Assembly: GCA_025455125.1 (NCBI GenBank) | Contig: JALONE010000040.1 | Span: 1 to 7,219 of the forward strand | Reading direction: 5' to 3' | Length of the DNA stretch: 7,219 nt | Source: Bacteroidota bacterium | Lineage (GTDB): Bacteria > Bacteroidota > Ignavibacteria > UBA10030 | Made by a program: the position numbers and the translations under genes | The notes under the pieces: model-generated | The model's database searches: none | What the model was told of the DNA's origin: nothing | What the model saw: the letters and a program-made list of their open reading frames with translations, nothing else | In this document: positions 4,549-7,219 of the stretch, piece after piece | How positions within the stretch are numbered: the first letter of the stretch is position 1 | How the letters are laid out: every line of letters begins with the position of its first letter

Positions 4549-6768
4549 ATGGCCTTCAGTAGTCTCCGCAAATTCCGCGCGTCACTCGGTCCCGTTGAAC
4601 AAGCGCAGGTCGTCGTCTCGACCGCCGTCGTCGTCACGCTGGTGACCATTCTGGTCGTCCGTATGACGGGTGGGATGTACCGCACTCCCGAATGGCTGCT
4701 GTTCGGCAGCATTCTCACCGTCGGCGTGTTCGGGTTCATCATCGTGTTGTTGACGCTGAAGTACGGGCGCGTGCTCGAAGAGCAGAAGCAGGAACTCCTT
4801 GCGCTCAAGACGATGGCGGAGTCGGTCAACCGCGCGATCGATCGCAAGATCCTGTTTCAGAACGCTCTCCGCACTATCACGCAGTTGCTGGAATTGCAGT
4901 ACGTTTGGCTCTATCAGATCGAGGACTCCCGCCTCGTGGCGACCGCGTCGTGGGGAATCGAAGAGCTCCCGCCCCCCGTGTTTCGCAGCAGCGAACCGAT
5001 ATCGTCGGAAGAACTGGAATCTCTCCGCACGCCACAGATCCAACGCGCTCCCTCGCGTCTGAGCGATCCCTGGCCGCATGGCGTCATCCGCTCGTGGGCA
5101 TCCGTCCCCATCATGATGAAGGAGCAATTCTTCGGTCTCATCGTCGCCGCAAGCCGGAATCGTTCGGACCTCTCGACCAAAGAGGTCGAAATGATGACCG
5201 CCTTCGCCAACCAGATCGGCGTCGCGATCGAAAATGCCGTGCTGTTCGACCGGGTTCGAATGTCCGAAGAACGCTACATGGACCTCTTTGAACATTCGCC
5301 GGATATGTACCACCTCGTGAACCGCGACGGGATCGTCGTGAGCTGCAATCAGACGGAAGCCAACCGGCTCGAATATCAGAAGGAAGACATCGTCGGACAC
5401 TCGGTACTCAAACTCTATCCCCCCGCGCACCACGAACAAGCGATGAAGCGGCTGCACGAGATCTTTGCCCAAGCGCGTGAGATGACCGATCTCGAAGAGC
5501 AGATGGTCAAGAGTACGGGAGAACTGATCGACGTCAGTATCAACTCTTCGCTCATCAAGGACCCATCGGGGCGGCCGGTGGTGATGCGCATCGTGGCGAG
5601 GGACATCACCGAACGCAAGCGCTTGGAAGCAAAGATCATCCACGCCCAGCGGATCGACAGCATCGGGAATCTTGCGGGGGGCATCGCGCATGACTTCAAC
5701 AATATCCTGACCTCCATTCTCGGCTCCACGGGCATCATGAAGCGGAAAATGCGGAAGCAGGATCCGTGGTACAATTTCGCGGACATCATCGAAACGGCGG
5801 CGCGGCGCGGAGCAGGCTTGACCCGGCAATTGCTCACGTTCGCGCGGAAGACCGCCGTCCATTTTCGCCCCGTCGTTGTCAATGACATCATCGAAGAGAC
5901 CCTTCGTCTGTTCGAGCGGAGCATTGACAAGACGATCACCGTCGTGTACACACCGCCGACTGAGTTCAGCGTCATCAATGGCGACGACGGACAGATCCAG
6001 CAAGCGATCCTCAATATCCTCATCAACGCACGGGATGCGATGCCGGATGGCGGAACGATCACGATCGTCAGCGAGACGATGCAGATCGACGACGGGCAAT
6101 CCCCTCCCGGACCGGAAAATCACTCAGGACGGTACGTCACGGTCAGCATCACGGACACGGGTGTGGGGATGGACGTCCAAACGCAGCAACGTATCTTCGA
6201 ACCGTTCTTCACAACGAAGTCACAGGGGAAGGGAACCGGGCTCGGCCTGGCGGTCGTCTACGGCGTCGTGAATTCCCACGGAGGATTCGTTACCGTGCGG
6301 AGCGAACTCGGGAAGGGATCTTCGTTCAACCTTCATTTTCCCGTGCTTGAAGGGGCCGACGGATATCGCCGCCCGGCGCGGCAACAACGGCTTCCCCGCG
6401 GCACGGAACGGATCCTCGTCGTCGACGATGAGCCGGGTGTCGGCGAGACGATCCGAAACATGCTGTCCAATCTCGGGTATGAGGCGGTCGTTGTGGACAA
6501 TGGACGAAAGGCGCTCACGCTGCTGCGAAGGAAGGAGCCCTTCGATGCGGTCATTCTCGATCTCAATATGCCGAAGATGAGCGGCAAGGCGACGTTTGCC
6601 AAGATCCACGATCTCGACAAGAAGCTGCCGATCATCATTTCGACCGGCTACAGCGACCAATTGGAGGATTTCACTTCGCTCCGCACCGCCGCCGCCGCGT
6701 TCATGCAAAAGCCGTATCAGCTGGAAGAGTTGTCGCGGACGCTGAGGACCGTGCTGGACGGGAGATAG
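4549..6768 (+). CDS. Membrane-bound hybrid histidine kinase (2 TM, GAF, PAS, HisKA, HATPase_c, receiver)
   Basis: The protein has 739 residues. Two transmembrane helices (about 18-38 and 49-71) are joined by only about 10 residues, followed by a coiled stretch (about 74-97). Then come a GAF-like domain (about 98-235), a PAS domain (about 238-355, ending in DITERKRLE) and HisKA with phospho-accepting His381 in GGIAHDFNN. The catalytic domain has N-box LNILINARDAM (Asn493, Asp496), G1 DTGVGM (536-541), F-box EPFFTTK (551-557) and G2 GKGTGLGLA (560-568). A C-terminal receiver (about 620-737) has Asp626-Asp627, phosphoacceptor Asp671, Ser698/Thr699 and Lys721. The kinase should autophosphorylate at His381 and pass phosphate to Asp671 and/or to Asp58 of the neighbouring receiver protein. 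With almost no periplasmic loop and no HAMP, the signal is probably sensed by GAF/PAS in the cytoplasm or at the membrane; the ligand is unknown. No Shine-Dalgarno precedes the start, suggesting coupling to the upstream gene. Confidence 0.94.
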   Translation: MAFSSLRKFRASLGPVEQAQVVVSTAVVVTLVTILVVRMTGGMYRTPEWLLFGSILTVGVFGFIIVLLTLKYGRVLEEQKQELLALKTMAESVNRAIDRKILFQNALRTITQLLELQYVWLYQIEDSRLVATASWGIEELPPPVFRSSEPISSEELESLRTPQIQRAPSRLSDPWPHGVIRSWASVPIMMKEQFFGLIVAASRNRSDLSTKEVEMMTAFANQIGVAIENAVLFDRVRMSEERYMDLFEHSPDMYHLVNRDGIVVSCNQTEANRLEYQKEDIVGHSVLKLYPPAHHEQAMKRLHEIFAQAREMTDLEEQMVKSTGELIDVSINSSLIKDPSGRPVVMRIVARDITERKRLEAKIIHAQRIDSIGNLAGGIAHDFNNILTSILGSTGIMKRKMRKQDPWYNFADIIETAARRGAGLTRQLLTFARKTAVHFRPVVVNDIIEETLRLFERSIDKTITVVYTPPTEFSVINGDDGQIQQAILNILINARDAMPDGGTITIVSETMQIDDGQSPPGPENHSGRYVTVSITDTGVGMDVQTQQRIFEPFFTTKSQGKGTGLGLAVVYGVVNSHGGFVTVRSELGKGSSFNLHFPVLEGADGYRRPARQQRLPRGTERILVVDDEPGVGETIRNMLSNLGYEAVVVDNGRKALTLLRRKEPFDAVILDLNMPKMSGKATFAKIHDLDKKLPIIISTGYSDQLEDFTSLRTAAAAFMQKPYQLEELSRTLRTVLDGR

Positions 6769-6770
6769 CT

Positions 6771-6798
6771 AATAGCGTTTAGCGATTGGCCAATAGCG
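6771..6798. repeat. AATAGCG direct repeats around an ATTGGCCAAT palindrome
   Basis: AATAGCG occurs at 6771-6777 and again at 6792-6798, with a related TTAGCGATT between them. ATTGGCCAAT (6785-6794) is a perfect 10-bp palindrome. The stretch starts 3 bp after the kinase stop codon and leads into the TTTTGAC array. It is too weak to call a terminator. Confidence 0.45.
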
Positions 6799-6801
6799 GT
6801 T

Positions 6802-6850
6802 GACTTATAACTTTTGACTTTTGACTTTTGACTTTTGACTTCTAACTTAC
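6802..6850. repeat. Heptamer tandem array GACTTTT next to the RodZ-like gene start
   Basis: Seven consecutive 7-bp units fill 6802-6850: GACTTAT, AACTTTT, three exact GACTTTT, GACTTCT and AACTTAC. The outer units carry substitutions and the centre is uniform, the pattern expected if slippage keeps the middle homogeneous. The array ends 4 bp before the ATG at 6855, so it occupies the place of the ribosome-binding site and probably of the promoter. It contains several TTGACT motifs resembling -35 boxes but no convincing -10. Confidence 0.85.
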
Positions 6851-6854
6851 CCTC

Positions 6855-7219
6855 ATGGACCTTCTCGAATTCGGCTCCGCACTCAAGAATCGTCGCGTCG
6901 CTCAGCAAGTGTCGCTGACAGACATCGCCGCGGAAACGCGCATCAACATCCGATTTCTCGAAGCGATCGAGCGGGGGGATTTTCATGTCCTTCCGCAAAC
7001 GTATGTACGCGCATTCCTTCGCGAGTATGCCCTCATTGTCGACCTTCCCGCGGAAGAGGTGATGCGGCAATACGATGAGATCCTCGGAACGCCGGCGCAA
7101 GCAACAGCACCCCACCCCGAACCATCGTCCGTACGGATCGAGGCCTCGGGTCTTTCCCGTCAGCAGAAACGGGTTCTTGGGGTCGGAGGGATCATCATCG
7201 TTCTCCTGGGGATAGACAT
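6855..7219 (+). CDS. RodZ-like HTH/transmembrane protein (3' end outside window)
   Basis: The 121 visible residues start with a Cro/CI-type helix-turn-helix of the RodZ N-terminal kind (HTH_25): FGSALKNRRVAQQVSLTDIA (6-25), TRINIRFLEAIERGDFHVLP (28-47), then QTYVRAFLREYA (48-59). This ExGDFxxLPxxxYxRxFxRxYA layout is typical of the family. A Pro/Ala-rich linker (about 79-95) and a basic stretch (RQQKR, 102-106) precede a membrane helix from about 107 (VLGVGGIIIVLLGI), cut by the window end. RodZ links the MreB cytoskeleton to the membrane during rod-shape maintenance; the HTH contacts MreB and in some species also affects gene expression. Whether this is the true RodZ or one of the many RodZ-like transmembrane regulators cannot be decided without the periplasmic C-terminus. 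No Shine-Dalgarno is present; the heptamer array sits directly upstream. Confidence 0.85.
   Translation, partial: MDLLEFGSALKNRRVAQQVSLTDIAAETRINIRFLEAIERGDFHVLPQTYVRAFLREYALIVDLPAEEVMRQYDEILGTPAQATAPHPEPSSVRIEASGLSRQQKRVLGVGGIIIVLLGID

Noticed and set aside
4582..6123. Minus-strand open frame of 513 codons opposite the histidine kinase
   Set aside because: Long antisense frames are common opposite GC-rich genes. The product is dominated by Asp, Arg and His, with no recognisable domain, while the plus strand has every kinase motif.
6771..6798. Possible terminator after the histidine kinase gene
   Set aside because: The ATTGGCCAAT palindrome has no loop and only a weak extension, and it is not followed by a run of T; it fits better as part of a repeat.

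Overview
The window looks like a chromosomal piece (about 57% GC by eye) from an environmental Gram-negative bacterium. My best guess is the Bacteroidota/Chlorobi/Ignavibacteria (FCB) side of the tree. The grounds are a family S46 dipeptidyl-peptidase, two exported lipoprotein-type proteins, an outer-membrane-barrel-like protein ending in Phe-Phe, and intergenic DNA full of short repeats of the kind common in environmental genomes. This placement is inference; there is no rRNA or marker gene in the window.

Layout. Two genes lie on the minus strand at the left: an exported metallo-beta-lactamase-fold hydrolase of the NAPE-PLD/UlaG type (1-651, C-terminus outside the window) and, upstream of it, a small predicted outer-membrane protein (732-1304). 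A heptamer tandem repeat sits between them. A divergent region of about 100 bp (1305-1404) carries a 9-bp inverted repeat that overlaps the barrel gene's start codon and a weak promoter candidate for the next gene. On the plus strand comes an S46 serine peptidase lipoprotein (1405-3579), closed by a strong UUCG-loop hairpin terminator (3612-3633). A gene-free stretch of about 565 bp (3580-4144) follows. It is a mosaic of repeats: a 24-bp tandem array of the CTTCGACAAGCTCAGG type with inverted copies, one unit apparently split by a roughly 64-bp insertion, and an outer inverted pair of a CACAGATT-type repeat.

The plus strand then carries a two-gene signalling unit: a stand-alone receiver protein (4145-4528) and, 20 bp later, a membrane-bound hybrid histidine kinase (4549-6768) with two TM helices, GAF, PAS, HisKA, HATPase and a C-terminal receiver. 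A second heptamer array (6802-6850) fills the next gap and stops 4 bp before the start of a RodZ-like HTH/transmembrane gene (6855 to beyond the window).

How the genes work together. The left half encodes cell-envelope functions (peptide degradation, an exported hydrolase, a surface protein). The right half is a phosphorelay whose signal is probably read in the cytoplasm, because the kinase has almost no periplasmic loop. The genes are mostly recognisable family members. I do not see a clearly new multi-gene system; the most unusual material is the non-coding repeat DNA and its placement against gene starts and ends.
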